This document shows, in pieces, positions 18,107 through 25,555 of a stretch of 64,000 nt of DNA. This stretch comes from Halopseudomonas phragmitis (GTDB taxonomy: Bacteria; Pseudomonadota; Gammaproteobacteria; Pseudomonadales; Pseudomonadaceae). The first letter of the stretch is position 1. Every line of letters begins with the position of its first letter. Both the position numbers and the translations under genes were made by a program. Below the pieces are notes generated by a model. The model saw nothing but the letters and a program-made list of their open reading frames with translations. It had not been told where the DNA came from and searched no databases. The DNA lies in the NCBI RefSeq assembly GCF_002056295.1, contig NZ_CP020100.1:3929501-3993500 (forward strand). Reading direction: 5' to 3'.

Positions 18107-18248
18107 AAATCACCTCAGATTTCACACAGGGGCGCACCCCTCAGCAAAGGGGGCCACCCCCATTTTTCCCGCTCACATAAACGAGGTTCCCCCCGTCGTT
18201 CGAGAGTGCGTCGATTGAGGGCTTTTGGGTGCCCCCACCCCTGCCGGC
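18107..18248. other. Candidate cos/packaging region
   Basis: This 142-bp gap between the HNH and terS genes has no ORF. It contains short perfect dyads (GGGGCGCACCCC near 18127 and GGGGGCCACCCCC near 18153) and C-runs. In HK97-like phages with an HNH gene beside the terminase, cos lies at this place. The assignment is by position; no overhang sequence can be read. Confidence 0.4.
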
Positions 18249-18617
18249 TCACAGATTCCAATGGTGGCTGGCGTTGCGCGGGATGCCATCAGCCGAGCAG
18301 CCAGGCTCGCCGGACTTCTCGACCCGCTGCTTGTAGCTGTCGTGGCATTGCTTGCAGAGTGACTGCCAGTTCTTCCGATCCCAGAACAACTTGCGGGCTG
18401 CAGCTATTGCCAGCTTGCAACCACTCGCCAGCGCCTGGCCAAGCCGGTGCGGTACCTTATGGTCAACCACCGTGGCGGGCGTCACCCGGCCATGCCGCTT
18501 GCACTCTGCACATAGCGGATGCTCGGCCAACCAGACCAGTCGCGCCTTCTGCCATCGGTAGTCGTATCCCTTGGCCGCGCTGCTCGTGATCTTACTGGTC
18601 TTGCCCTGTTCGCCCAT
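18249..18617 (-). CDS. HNH endonuclease
   Basis: 122 aa. Two zinc-type CxxC pairs (LCAECKR and LCKQCHD) flank the HNH core VDHKVPHR. Start at the ATG giving MGEQGKTS; it overlaps the holin gene end by 26 bp. HNH proteins next to terminase genes stimulate cohesive-end cutting in HK97 and related phages, so a packaging role is likely rather than a homing role. Confidence 0.9.
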   Translation of the reverse strand: MGEQGKTSKITSSAAKGYDYRWQKARLVWLAEHPLCAECKRHGRVTPATVVDHKVPHRLGQALASGCKLAIAAARKLFWDRKNWQSLCKQCHDSYKQRVEKSGEPGCSADGIPRNASHHWNL

Positions 18618-18963
18618 GTGGAGGCACCTCACAAACCCCTGCACGTTTAGCCGCCCAGCGCTCAAACAAGCTGCTGGCGACATCGCCGCCCAGCATGGCC
18701 GAGAAGATACACAGCGCCGCGCTTAAGTACGGATGCACTGCCAGGGCAAATGCCGCCATGAACACTGCAATACCAACCAGTCCGGCAGCACCGAAGCGCA
18801 TGCCGATACGGGCAGCAATCTGCTTCCAGCTCAGATTGATCAGCGCAGAGGCTCGCAACATCTCGCCACTCAAGCCGGATGCCAGCGCCAGGAGAATCGC
18901 CATCCACAGCGGAATCTCGGCAATCGCCTTGCCGATGGGTGCAGGGTTGCTTGGGTCAGACAT
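18592..18963 (-). CDS. Putative holin, three membrane segments
   Basis: 123 aa from MSDPSNPAP, after GGAGG. Three hydrophobic segments are visible (about residues 19-37, 48-70 and 74-95) with a charged C-terminal tail, the pattern of a class I holin. It is the first leftward gene after the late regulator and the tandem terminators, where lysis genes are usual. It would form the inner-membrane lesion that lets the endolysin through; the endolysin is encoded far away at 267-611. No Rz/Rz1 spanin was identified. Confidence 0.75.
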   Translation of the reverse strand: MSDPSNPAPIGKAIAEIPLWMAILLALASGLSGEMLRASALINLSWKQIAARIGMRFGAAGLVGIAVFMAAFALAVHPYLSAALCIFSAMLGGDVASSLFERWAAKRAGVCEVPPHGRTGQDQ

Positions 18964-18983
18964 GCGGCCTCCGCGCGTTGAAT

Positions 18984-19008
18984 AAAAAACCCCAGCCGCT
19001 TGGCTGGG
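18984..19008 (-). terminator. Intrinsic terminator before the holin
   Basis: CCCAGCC (18991-18997) pairs with GGCTGGG (19002-19008), followed leftward by six U. It is the second of two tandem terminators between the late regulator and the holin and could be the lambda tR' equivalent. Confidence 0.72.
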
Positions 19009-19085
19009 TAAAAGCCCCCACTGGGCTGCCATGATTGGGTGGCACCGCGTCCTTGGCAGAATCAGCAACCGCCGGGCACCAGAAA

Positions 19086-19112
19086 CAAAAAACCCGGCGC
19101 GTTGGCCGGGTT
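19086..19112 (-). terminator. Intrinsic terminator, first of the tandem pair
   Basis: AACCCGGC (19091-19098) pairs with GCCGGGTT (19105-19112), followed leftward by a U-run. Together with the terminator at 18984 it would stop late transcription unless it is antiterminated. Confidence 0.75.
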
Positions 19113-19335
19113 GTGTTTGCAGACTTCTTTGAAGTTACGGGATTTATACCCCCTGATTCTCATGGCAGCAAGGCAGGTTTACTGCCACACCATCAGTGCA
19201 CCCGCAGTGTGCCGCCAATGTACCGCGAGAACACCGCGAGTATTCCCAATCTGGCTTTGGCGCCTGCGGCGCCTGACCCACATGCCCCACCTTTGTCAGA
19301 GGTTCAACACAGCGCAACCCCACATCCTTACTGAC

Positions 19336-19524
19336 TGTGTCCCACTTCCCTACCTGTAAGGGGATAATAAATATGTGCGCGCATGCACGCGTGCGCGCGT
19401 AGGCGCACACATGTACCCGCACGCACGGGGGGCGGGGGTAAACGGTAGGGTGTTGGACACACCCAGAGAATGCGCGGCCTCCACGCTGCCCGACCTCAAA
19501 ACGCAGGTGGGGATGTGGGACACA
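19336..19524. repeat. 21-bp inverted repeats flanking a long alternating purine-pyrimidine tract
   Basis: The 21-bp segments 19336-19356 (+) and 19504-19524 (-) match with two differences; both contain TGTGTCCCAC. Between them, 19371-19401 is 31 bases of perfect alternating purine and pyrimidine, and 19403-19416 gives 14 more, a strong candidate for Z-DNA or cruciform formation. No convincing ORF lies in 18964-19540, so this is the likely late control region. Leftward, an A/T stretch near 19358-19372 could hold a -10 element, but I see no good -35. Confidence 0.6.
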
Positions 19525-19540
19525 AACAAAAAAGCGCGCC

Positions 19541-19915
19541 TCATGCGGCGCGCTTCCTGTTCAACAAAGCCTGCTGTATCAGCACATGAGCCATGTGCAA
19601 TCGCCTGTAAAACTGGGCTCGACTACAGCCACACGCCTCCAGGCGCTGGTACTCAAAACTGTCATGATTTACGTAGTGCTCCCATACCACCTGCGATTCC
19701 TTGAGCGGCAGATGCTTGTTCACGATCAGCTCAATATCGGCCGACTCGTCCAGCAACACACGGCTACCCCGCGTACTGCGGATCATCACGCCCTTAGCGT
19801 CAATCAACGCCCCCAGCGGGCTACTGCACTGGCCTCCAGACTCAAGCCACACCCCGTCAGGAGGATGCAGCTCTGCTGCCCACAGGCGCAACATGTCATC
19901 GATAGCGCGAATCAT
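19541..19915 (-). CDS. Putative late transcription regulator (Q/sigma-like HTH)
   Basis: 124 aa from MIRAIDDML, overlapping the primase stop as ATGA. The C-terminal third has a helix-turn-helix reminiscent of sigma region 4 and of small phage antitermination proteins (EACGCSRAQFYRRLHMAHV). Its place, last gene of the early leftward operon and immediately ahead of tandem terminators and lysis genes, is that of lambda Q. The function is inferred from position and HTH. Confidence 0.6.
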   Translation of the reverse strand: MIRAIDDMLRLWAAELHPPDGVWLESGGQCSSPLGALIDAKGVMIRSTRGSRVLLDESADIELIVNKHLPLKESQVVWEHYVNHDSFEYQRLEACGCSRAQFYRRLHMAHVLIQQALLNRKRAA

Positions 19916-22152
19916 AACACCGGCTCCCTCGGTGTCGAGGCCTGATGCGCCCATGCCTTCCAGTCATCTGGCCGCAAGTACGCGTAAGGCCGAATTCCAT
20001 AGCGCCCCTGCGGTGCCAGCCGCCGCCGGCGCCACCGTAGCCGGTGCATTACCTGGCCAATGCGCGTCTGCTCTGGCCTGCCCCAGTGGCCGGGGTCCAT
20101 GTTCAGCGCCTTTTCCAGCAGCACATCACTGGTGACCGACTCACAGGGGTTGTCTTCCAGCCACTTCACAATCCGCGCCTCCCAGGCATCCCCCTGAAAG
20201 CGCAGATCCTGTTCAGCGGTGAACATGTCCATCTCGTCACTCTGCGGCCACCACGGCTCGCCAGCCAGATACAGCTCGTAGGCTTCTGCCCACAACTGGT
20301 CGCGCACCTCGGCCAGACCCGTCAGATCGACCTTGGTGCAGTCCACCGGCCAATAACGGCGGTTACCCGTTGGGTCGCGCAGGTATTCGTCCTGGTTAGT
20401 GGTACCGGCAAACACGCACTGCCTGGGCACATCCACCGTGCGCCGGGCATAACTGGCTCGGAAGGTATCCGTCGTCGCCCCGAAGAACTGCTTCGCCTTG
20501 GTGCTCTCAACCTTGTTGAACGCATCCAGCTCACCCAGCTCGATCAGCCACTTGCCGCGGATCTGCTGAAACGCTTCTTTGTCCCCCAGCGGAAACGGCG
20601 TATCCATGAACCACTCACCACCGAGAATCGACAGCGCAGTGGACTTACCCCGCCCCTGCAAACCCTCAAGGATGATCACGCAATCCGCCTTGGCGCCCGG
20701 CTTCATCACCCGCGCAACAGCAGACACCAGGTAACGCATACCCATGATGTCCGGGTAATCCTCGCGGTCTGCCAATGCTCGGCCACCCAGATAGGTACGC
20801 AACCAGCTACGCAAGCGCGGCACACCATCCCAGCGCAGGCTGGCCAGGTATTCACGCACCGGGTGCCACTGGTGCTCATGGGCAACCACACCCACCGCCT
20901 CCAGCACCGTCAGCGCCTTCACCCGCAAGCCGTACTGCTCGGCCAGCCAGATCGCCGTGCGGGTGTCGTCCAGGTCACTCCACTCCCCTGCCTTGCCGCC
21001 ATAAGGCGTGGCCCGGCGCTTCACCGTCTTGGAGCTGAAAATATCCTCGGCAATCACCCCGGCCCAGCGCTCATCGTTCGCCAGAATCAGCGCCACGTTC
21101 ACCACATGCGCCACCAGTGCCCCGGTATTGCTGCGGTGCAAGTGCTCCCGCCAGCCGCCTTCGGCACGGGGCCGCACCACCGCCATCACCTGCCGACGCA
21201 CCGCCTCAATGCCCTCAGCCACGTGCAGGTCGTTAAAATCGGTCCATTTGTCTTCCCGCTCGCCCTCAAACAGCGGCATGACCACACGGCCACCCACCAC
21301 TGCCGCTGCGTTCTCGGCCTTCTCCTGCCCCGGATTCCAAGGCTCGCCTTTGGCGTTAGTGGTCTTCCAGTCGTCATCAGCGCAAAACACAAACTGTCGG
21401 CCGGGGTAGCGCTCGCGCATCGCCTCGGCCACCGGCATCAGGTTGCCCGCATCAAAGGCAATCGCCACACACATACCGGTGGCCAAGTGCAGGCTTGCGC
21501 CGGTGGCGTAGCCCTCACACAACAGCACCGCTTCGCCCGGCTCTGGATGCGGCCCAATCAGGCAGAACGCACCCTCTTTCTGCAGGCCGGGCGGCCAATA
21601 GCGTTTGCTCAGGCCGTCTTCATCCGGCTGATCAAACAGAATCTGCAAACCCACCACTTGGTCGCGCACGTTCAGCATGGGCACCAATGCCGTGCCCGGC
21701 TTGCGGCCAAACTTCACGCCCAGCGCGGTTACCTGTTTGCGCTCCAGGTAGGCAGACCGGCCACGTTCTGGCAGCGTCTTCCACATGGCAGCAGCGCGCC
21801 GTCCTGCCCGTGCGTGTCGTGCCGCCTGCTTGGCCGCCTCGCGCTTTTTGGTGGCATCAATCCGCGCCTTGATGACCTTGCGGTCTTCCTCGCTCATGCG
21901 GCCGCCAACAGGCTTCAACTTGTGAAAGTCGCCTTTGCTGCCCTCACGCCAAGATCCGAACGCCCCCGCATAGAACGTTCGCCCATCGTTGCGGTGCTCA
22001 TAAATCACATAAAACCCGGTGCGGGCCTTGCCCTGGTCGCCTTTCGCCTTGCAGCGGGTGCGCACACCAATTTCAAGCGGCGTGTCCGGGTCCAGCCCGG
22101 CATCGCGCAGTTGCGCCAACACATCTTCCAACAGCTCATGTACTTCAGCCAT
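19912..22152 (-). CDS. Primase-helicase with VapE-type ATPase domain
   Basis: 746 aa from MAEVHELLED, after AGGGGG. Residues about 1-340 form a TOPRIM-type primase part (VLLCEGYATGASLHLA and FVFCADDD motifs). The C-terminal half is a virulence-associated E/DUF927-like superfamily 3 ATPase with Walker A GLQGRGKST and a following LIELGELDAF region. Such fusions start phage DNA replication. Start and stop overlap the neighbouring genes. A 735-aa open frame on the opposite strand is a codon-bias shadow. Confidence 0.9.
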   Translation of the reverse strand: MAEVHELLEDVLAQLRDAGLDPDTPLEIGVRTRCKAKGDQGKARTGFYVIYEHRNDGRTFYAGAFGSWREGSKGDFHKLKPVGGRMSEEDRKVIKARIDATKKREAAKQAARHARAGRRAAAMWKTLPERGRSAYLERKQVTALGVKFGRKPGTALVPMLNVRDQVVGLQILFDQPDEDGLSKRYWPPGLQKEGAFCLIGPHPEPGEAVLLCEGYATGASLHLATGMCVAIAFDAGNLMPVAEAMRERYPGRQFVFCADDDWKTTNAKGEPWNPGQEKAENAAAVVGGRVVMPLFEGEREDKWTDFNDLHVAEGIEAVRRQVMAVVRPRAEGGWREHLHRSNTGALVAHVVNVALILANDERWAGVIAEDIFSSKTVKRRATPYGGKAGEWSDLDDTRTAIWLAEQYGLRVKALTVLEAVGVVAHEHQWHPVREYLASLRWDGVPRLRSWLRTYLGGRALADREDYPDIMGMRYLVSAVARVMKPGAKADCVIILEGLQGRGKSTALSILGGEWFMDTPFPLGDKEAFQQIRGKWLIELGELDAFNKVESTKAKQFFGATTDTFRASYARRTVDVPRQCVFAGTTNQDEYLRDPTGNRRYWPVDCTKVDLTGLAEVRDQLWAEAYELYLAGEPWWPQSDEMDMFTAEQDLRFQGDAWEARIVKWLEDNPCESVTSDVLLEKALNMDPGHWGRPEQTRIGQVMHRLRWRRRRLAPQGRYGIRPYAYLRPDDWKAWAHQASTPREPVL

Positions 22153-22372
22153 GGCGTACCCCCTTTTGCTTGTGCTCAAACAACTGCTGGCAGTCCAAAC
22201 AGCGAATGCAACCGCAGCCGCTCAAAGCTGCCAGGCGCTCTGATGCAATGAGGTCGCCGCAGTCTTCACACGCGGGCGCCACCGTGCGCAAGGCACGGGT
22301 CGAGCGCTCAGCCAGTTTCTGGTCCAGATAGCGCTGCACGTTATCGTTGGCAATATCGACGTTATCAGCCAT
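22145..22372 (-). CDS. TraR/DksA-family zinc-finger protein
   Basis: 75 aa from MADNVDIAN. The C4 zinc finger reads CEDCGDLI with CIRCLDCQ about 20 residues later, and the helix before it matches short TraR-type members that lack the DksA coiled coil. They bind RNA polymerase in its secondary channel and shift promoter choice, mimicking DksA with ppGpp. It overlaps both neighbours by 8 bp. Confidence 0.9.
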   Translation of the reverse strand: MADNVDIANDNVQRYLDQKLAERSTRALRTVAPACEDCGDLIASERLAALSGCGCIRCLDCQQLFEHKQKGVRHG

Positions 22373-22904
22373 GGGCTGGCCCTCCCTCAACGTGGTGGTC
22401 CAGTGTGCGCTCCAGCAACAACAACGCGCCGTAAACGCGCTGAATCAGCTGTTTACACTCGGCCACCTCGCCGTGGTCCAGCACTCCGTCTGATAGGTGG
22501 TGCCCCAGCCGTTCAAGCAAGACAGACTGCTTACGCAAGGCTTCGCCCGCGCTGCTCAACACACCCGCCAACGCCTCAACCTCGCCCTGGTGCTCACGCT
22601 GCTGCCGGTCAAGCAACGGCTGCAGGTCTACCCAGCAGGCATTGCCAAAGGCCGCAATCATGGAGTCCACAATGCGCGGGTCGCGTGTGTAGGCGGTGAT
22701 TTCTTCAACCTCAACGGGCGTCAGGTTGTGGGTGCGTTGAGTGGGGCTCAGCTTGTGCTGCATGGTGGAAGGGTTACGCCCATATTGGGCAGCAAAACCG
22801 GCGGTACCGCCGGGCATTTCACGCAACGCGTGATAACAGGCAAGCTCCAGCGGCAACAGCTCCCGCTTGGCCCGCTCGACGCAACTCATGGCTGCTCGAC
22901 TCAT
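22365..22904 (-). CDS. Phage regulatory protein, CII family (CP76)
   Basis: 179 aa from MSRAAMSCVE, after GGAGAGA. The N-terminal HTH region (FAAQYGRNPSTMQHKLSPTQ) matches the phage regulatory CII family (PF06892). The C-terminal half is helical. It is the first coding gene after the hairpin array, the place of cII in lambdoid early operons, and probably takes part in the lysis-lysogeny choice. Confidence 0.85.
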   Translation of the reverse strand: MSRAAMSCVERAKRELLPLELACYHALREMPGGTAGFAAQYGRNPSTMQHKLSPTQRTHNLTPVEVEEITAYTRDPRIVDSMIAAFGNACWVDLQPLLDRQQREHQGEVEALAGVLSSAGEALRKQSVLLERLGHHLSDGVLDHGEVAECKQLIQRVYGALLLLERTLDHHVEGGPAHG

Positions 22905-22996
22905 GGCAGTTCTCTCCAAAGTCTGCCAGTGCCACAACGCGCCTGTTTTGCTACAGTTGCGCTGTGAGCACTGTCCCAGTGATCACAAACCCCTGA

Positions 22997-23222
22997 CCGG
23001 CTGCTCTGTGGTGGAAACGCCGGCCAGAAAAAAGGCATGGGCCACCGCTCCGTGGTGCCCCTGCCAACCCGCCCGCCTATCTGTGGTGGAGACGGCGGGC
23101 AACCAAAGGCCGGTAAATCTGTGGTGGAGATACCGGCAAGTCCTGATCCAATCAGGTCGGTGATAGCCGGGCGTGCCCGGCAGTCACTTACTGCAACCGA
23201 TCATCTGTGGTGGAGATGTCGG
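22997..23222 (-). repeat. Array of hairpins with conserved CCACCAC loop, possible nut/put-like site
   Basis: In the leftward (transcript) sense each unit is arm-TCT-CCACCAC-AGA-arm. Clear copies are 23197-23222 (9-bp stem, one bulge), 23109-23137 (10 bp, bulge) and 23071-23100 (7+3 bp). A weaker copy is 22997-23025 with a mismatch next to the loop. The outer arms differ in sequence (CCGAC, GCCGGT, GCCCGCC) yet pair within each unit, so structure rather than sequence is kept. The array fills the non-coding 448 bp between cro and the CII-family gene. A further copy lies at 27666-27680 in the other early operon. Confidence 0.72.
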
Positions 23223-23351
23223 CCCGGCTTACGCCGGAAGAATTTGGTCTTGGCTCAACCTCACGGCTGTACCGCGACCGAATCCAGTCCAGTACGGGCT
23301 GGCTTTCATCACCGCCATAGAGAGCGGATGTGAAACATGAGACCAATAGCG

Positions 23352-23582
23352 CTAAGCCGCTGCCTTTCTTCGTGCACCTCGCGCAAGGATCTCCTCAGCA
23401 CTGAACGGCTCACCAGCGGCCTTCGCCAAAACTGCTGCGTAAGAGGTTTCGCCGGTGTATTCAGTCCTAGGCAACGCGTCAGCAGCAAGCCACTTGTAGA
23501 CAGCCCTGGGGCTAACTCCGCAGATTCCAGCAGCTGCAGATACGCCACCAGCCTTTGCGACAACCTCTTTCAAAGCGCTCAT
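23352..23582 (-). CDS. Cro-like repressor (YdaS/Cro HTH)
   Basis: 76 aa from MSALKEVV, after AAAGG. It has a single helix-turn-helix (GGVSAAAGICGVSPRAVYKW) typical of Cro/YdaS antirepressors that bind DNA as dimers. It is divergent from the CI-type gene with a 77-bp operator region between them, which gives the classic switch. It should repress the CI promoter and open the leftward early operon. Confidence 0.85.
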   Translation of the reverse strand: MSALKEVVAKAGGVSAAAGICGVSPRAVYKWLAADALPRTEYTGETSYAAVLAKAAGEPFSAEEILARGARRKAAA

Positions 23583-23602
23583 AAGCAAACCTTTTTGAAC
23601 TT

Positions 23603-23636
23603 TAAGTACAGATTAACTCGGTACTGAAAGTACAGT
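23603..23636. promoter_or_regulatory. Switch operators between cro and cI
   Basis: Half-sites of the form AAGTACAG occur at 23604 and 23628 in direct orientation, with an inverted GGTACTG between them; GTACT-GAA-AGTAC (21-33) is a perfect dyad. They overlap the cro promoter, as expected for CI and Cro binding sites. Which protein binds which site cannot be read. Confidence 0.65.
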
Positions 23637-23639
23637 CAA
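23611..23639 (-). promoter_or_regulatory. Leftward early promoter (cro)
   Basis: On the minus strand TTGACT (23639-23634) and TTAATC (23616-23611) are separated by 17 bp, close to the sigma-70 consensus. It would drive cro, the hairpin array, the CII-family gene and replication genes. It lies within the operator repeats. Confidence 0.7.
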
Positions 23640-23659
23640 GCCCGTGCAATAGTGAACAC

Positions 23660-24391
23660 ATGGTACAAAATGACGAACTACGACAAGCCTTTGCCCAACG
23701 CCTGAAAGCCGCCCTCAAAAATGCCGGGCAGGAATCTTGGGGCGCAGGCGTTTATCTACGCGATGTGGCCGGGGTTTCCGACAAGGCCGCAAGTAAGTGG
23801 TTGAATGGCGAGACCATGCCTGGGCGCGCCAATATGCTTACTATCGCCAACCATCTCGGTGTCCGCGTGGAGTGGCTGCAATACGGTGAAGGCTCGCCGA
23901 GCGGTAGCAACGTTAAGGACAACAATGTGATCACAGCTGACTTTGCCGGGCGCGGTCGCCTCAAAGATGGTGAAATCTCGATCCCCCAGTACAACATTCG
24001 CGGCGCAATGGGCCACGGACAGGTTCCCGCCGACTACATCGAAACTGTTCGCCACCTTACGCTGCACGAGTCTCACCTGATTGGCCGCGGCATCTCGTTC
24101 AGCAAGGTTGAGAATCTGGCAGTGATCACCGGATGGGGCCAAAGCATGGAAGGCACCATCAACGACGGAGATCCAGTCATCATCGACCGCGGAGTCCACT
24201 CCTTTATGGGTGACGGGGTTTACGTGTTTACGTGGGACAACCTTCTGTACATTAAACGCCTTCAGAAACATTCCCCTACCCAGTTCGACATGATTAGCGA
24301 TAACGAAAAGCACAAGGACCAGATCATTTGTGTTTCTGACGTGCAGATTCACGGCAGAGTTTTGCTGGTCTGGAATGCAAGAAAACTTTGA
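23660..24391 (+). CDS. CI-type prophage repressor with LexA/S24 domain
   Basis: 243 aa. An N-terminal HTH (about residues 30-75, AGVSDKAASKWLNGE) is joined to a C-terminal S24 self-cleavage domain with Ser162 in GQSMEGT and Lys199 in YIKR; the cleavage loop is probably near residues 115-119 (GAMGHG). It keeps the prophage silent and is inactivated after RecA activation in DNA damage. The next two genes follow closely on the same strand, so they are probably expressed in the lysogen with it. Confidence 0.93.
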   Translation: MVQNDELRQAFAQRLKAALKNAGQESWGAGVYLRDVAGVSDKAASKWLNGETMPGRANMLTIANHLGVRVEWLQYGEGSPSGSNVKDNNVITADFAGRGRLKDGEISIPQYNIRGAMGHGQVPADYIETVRHLTLHESHLIGRGISFSKVENLAVITGWGQSMEGTINDGDPVIIDRGVHSFMGDGVYVFTWDNLLYIKRLQKHSPTQFDMISDNEKHKDQIICVSDVQIHGRVLLVWNARKL

Positions 24392-24412
24392 CCTCTCATC
24401 AAGGCACTGGAA

Positions 24413-25555
24413 ATGAGCGAAACATCTGAAAGACCCGTCGAATATATAGCGTTAGATAAGCTGCTACTCGACGCGGAAAACCCACGCTTTGGTGTAGCTA
24501 AAGGCGCGCGAAGAAATCAAAAAGAAATATTAGACTACATTGTCGAGAATTTCGGCATTGACGACGTCCTCAGTTCCTTGGCCTACAACGGTTACTTTGA
24601 TGCCGAGCCATTAATCGCGAGAAAAAATGATGATGGAACTTACACCATTATCGAAGGAAACCGACGCCTTTCAGCCTGCTTAATACTAAGCCATTCAGAC
24701 CGTGCAAATAACCAACACCAAAGAACAAGCCAGTTTAGCGAAGAAGTTCTTGAAAAATGGAACGAACCGGGAATAACCATCCCTGTTCATGTCTTTGGGA
24801 AATCAGACAACCTAAATAAGCTACACGCCTACTTAGGTGTCCGACATATCACTTCTGCTAAAGCTTGGGACTCATATGCCAAAGCCGCCTGGATTGACAG
24901 TGTAGTCTCGTCTGGAGAGATGACGCTCAACGAAATCGCAGAAGTGACCGGCGATAAAAACAACACAATCCAAAGACTTTTAGAAGGTTATTACTTCGTA
25001 AACCAGCTAATAGAAAGCGGCGACTTCATTCCGGAAAACAGCAGCAGAAAAGGCAGAGGCAGCAATCCTGAGTTCCCGTTCTCCTGGATATACACCTTAC
25101 TTAACTACGCGCGAGTAAGAGACCACTTAAAACTCGCGGAATTTGACGAAAAGAATCAGAAACCAGTACCGCAAGATCGTGTTAGGGAAGCGAGCAACAT
25201 CGTACGCTACATGTTTGGTGACCGTAGCAGCGCTCAAAACGGTGCGATTACCGATTCCAGACAGCTAGGAGCTCTAGCAACAGCTATTAGCGACCCAGTG
25301 CAGCGCGACCTCCTGGAGCGCGGAAAAAGCATCGATGAGATCATCAAGCAAACCAGACCATCAATTGACCAGCTCACAAGCTCTTTAATGACGTGCAAGG
25401 AAGAACTTATATCAGCTACAGGCTTAGTTAACAGTGGCGATATCCCTGCTGAAGATGCAGAGAAGGTGCTTGCGCAGGCCCGCGACGTTGCCAACTTAGC
25501 TGCTGCCCTTTTCAGGTCGATTAAAAACCTCGATGAGCCGAGTCCCGTTGAATAA
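24413..25555 (+). CDS. ParB/Srx-domain protein, cargo gene behind the repressor
   Basis: 380 aa. Residues about 8-95 show the ParB N-terminal fold: a DAENPRF-type opening and the catalytic/CTP-site-like motif EGNRRLSA (residues 81-88). The rest is helical, with an HTH-like segment near residues 175-195 (LNEIAEVTGDKNNTIQRLL). It is unlike plasmid ParB and has no ParA partner. The gene is AT-rich compared with the phage core, starts 21 bp after cI and touches the next gene (stop/start overlap). Proteins of this type occur in defence and DNA-modification loci; that role is inferred. Confidence 0.75.
   Translation: MSETSERPVEYIALDKLLLDAENPRFGVAKGARRNQKEILDYIVENFGIDDVLSSLAYNGYFDAEPLIARKNDDGTYTIIEGNRRLSACLILSHSDRANNQHQRTSQFSEEVLEKWNEPGITIPVHVFGKSDNLNKLHAYLGVRHITSAKAWDSYAKAAWIDSVVSSGEMTLNEIAEVTGDKNNTIQRLLEGYYFVNQLIESGDFIPENSSRKGRGSNPEFPFSWIYTLLNYARVRDHLKLAEFDEKNQKPVPQDRVREASNIVRYMFGDRSSAQNGAITDSRQLGALATAISDPVQRDLLERGKSIDEIIKQTRPSIDQLTSSLMTCKEELISATGLVNSGDIPAEDAEKVLAQARDVANLAAALFRSIKNLDEPSPVE

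Noticed and set aside
20044-22251. 735-codon open frame on the + strand across the primase gene
   Set aside because: It is antisense to a clear primase-helicase and results from GC-rich codon use; no ribosome site or family resemblance.
22997-23222. CRISPR array
   Set aside because: Units are hairpins with differing arms and irregular spacing (about 40-90 bp); no constant repeat, no cas genes.
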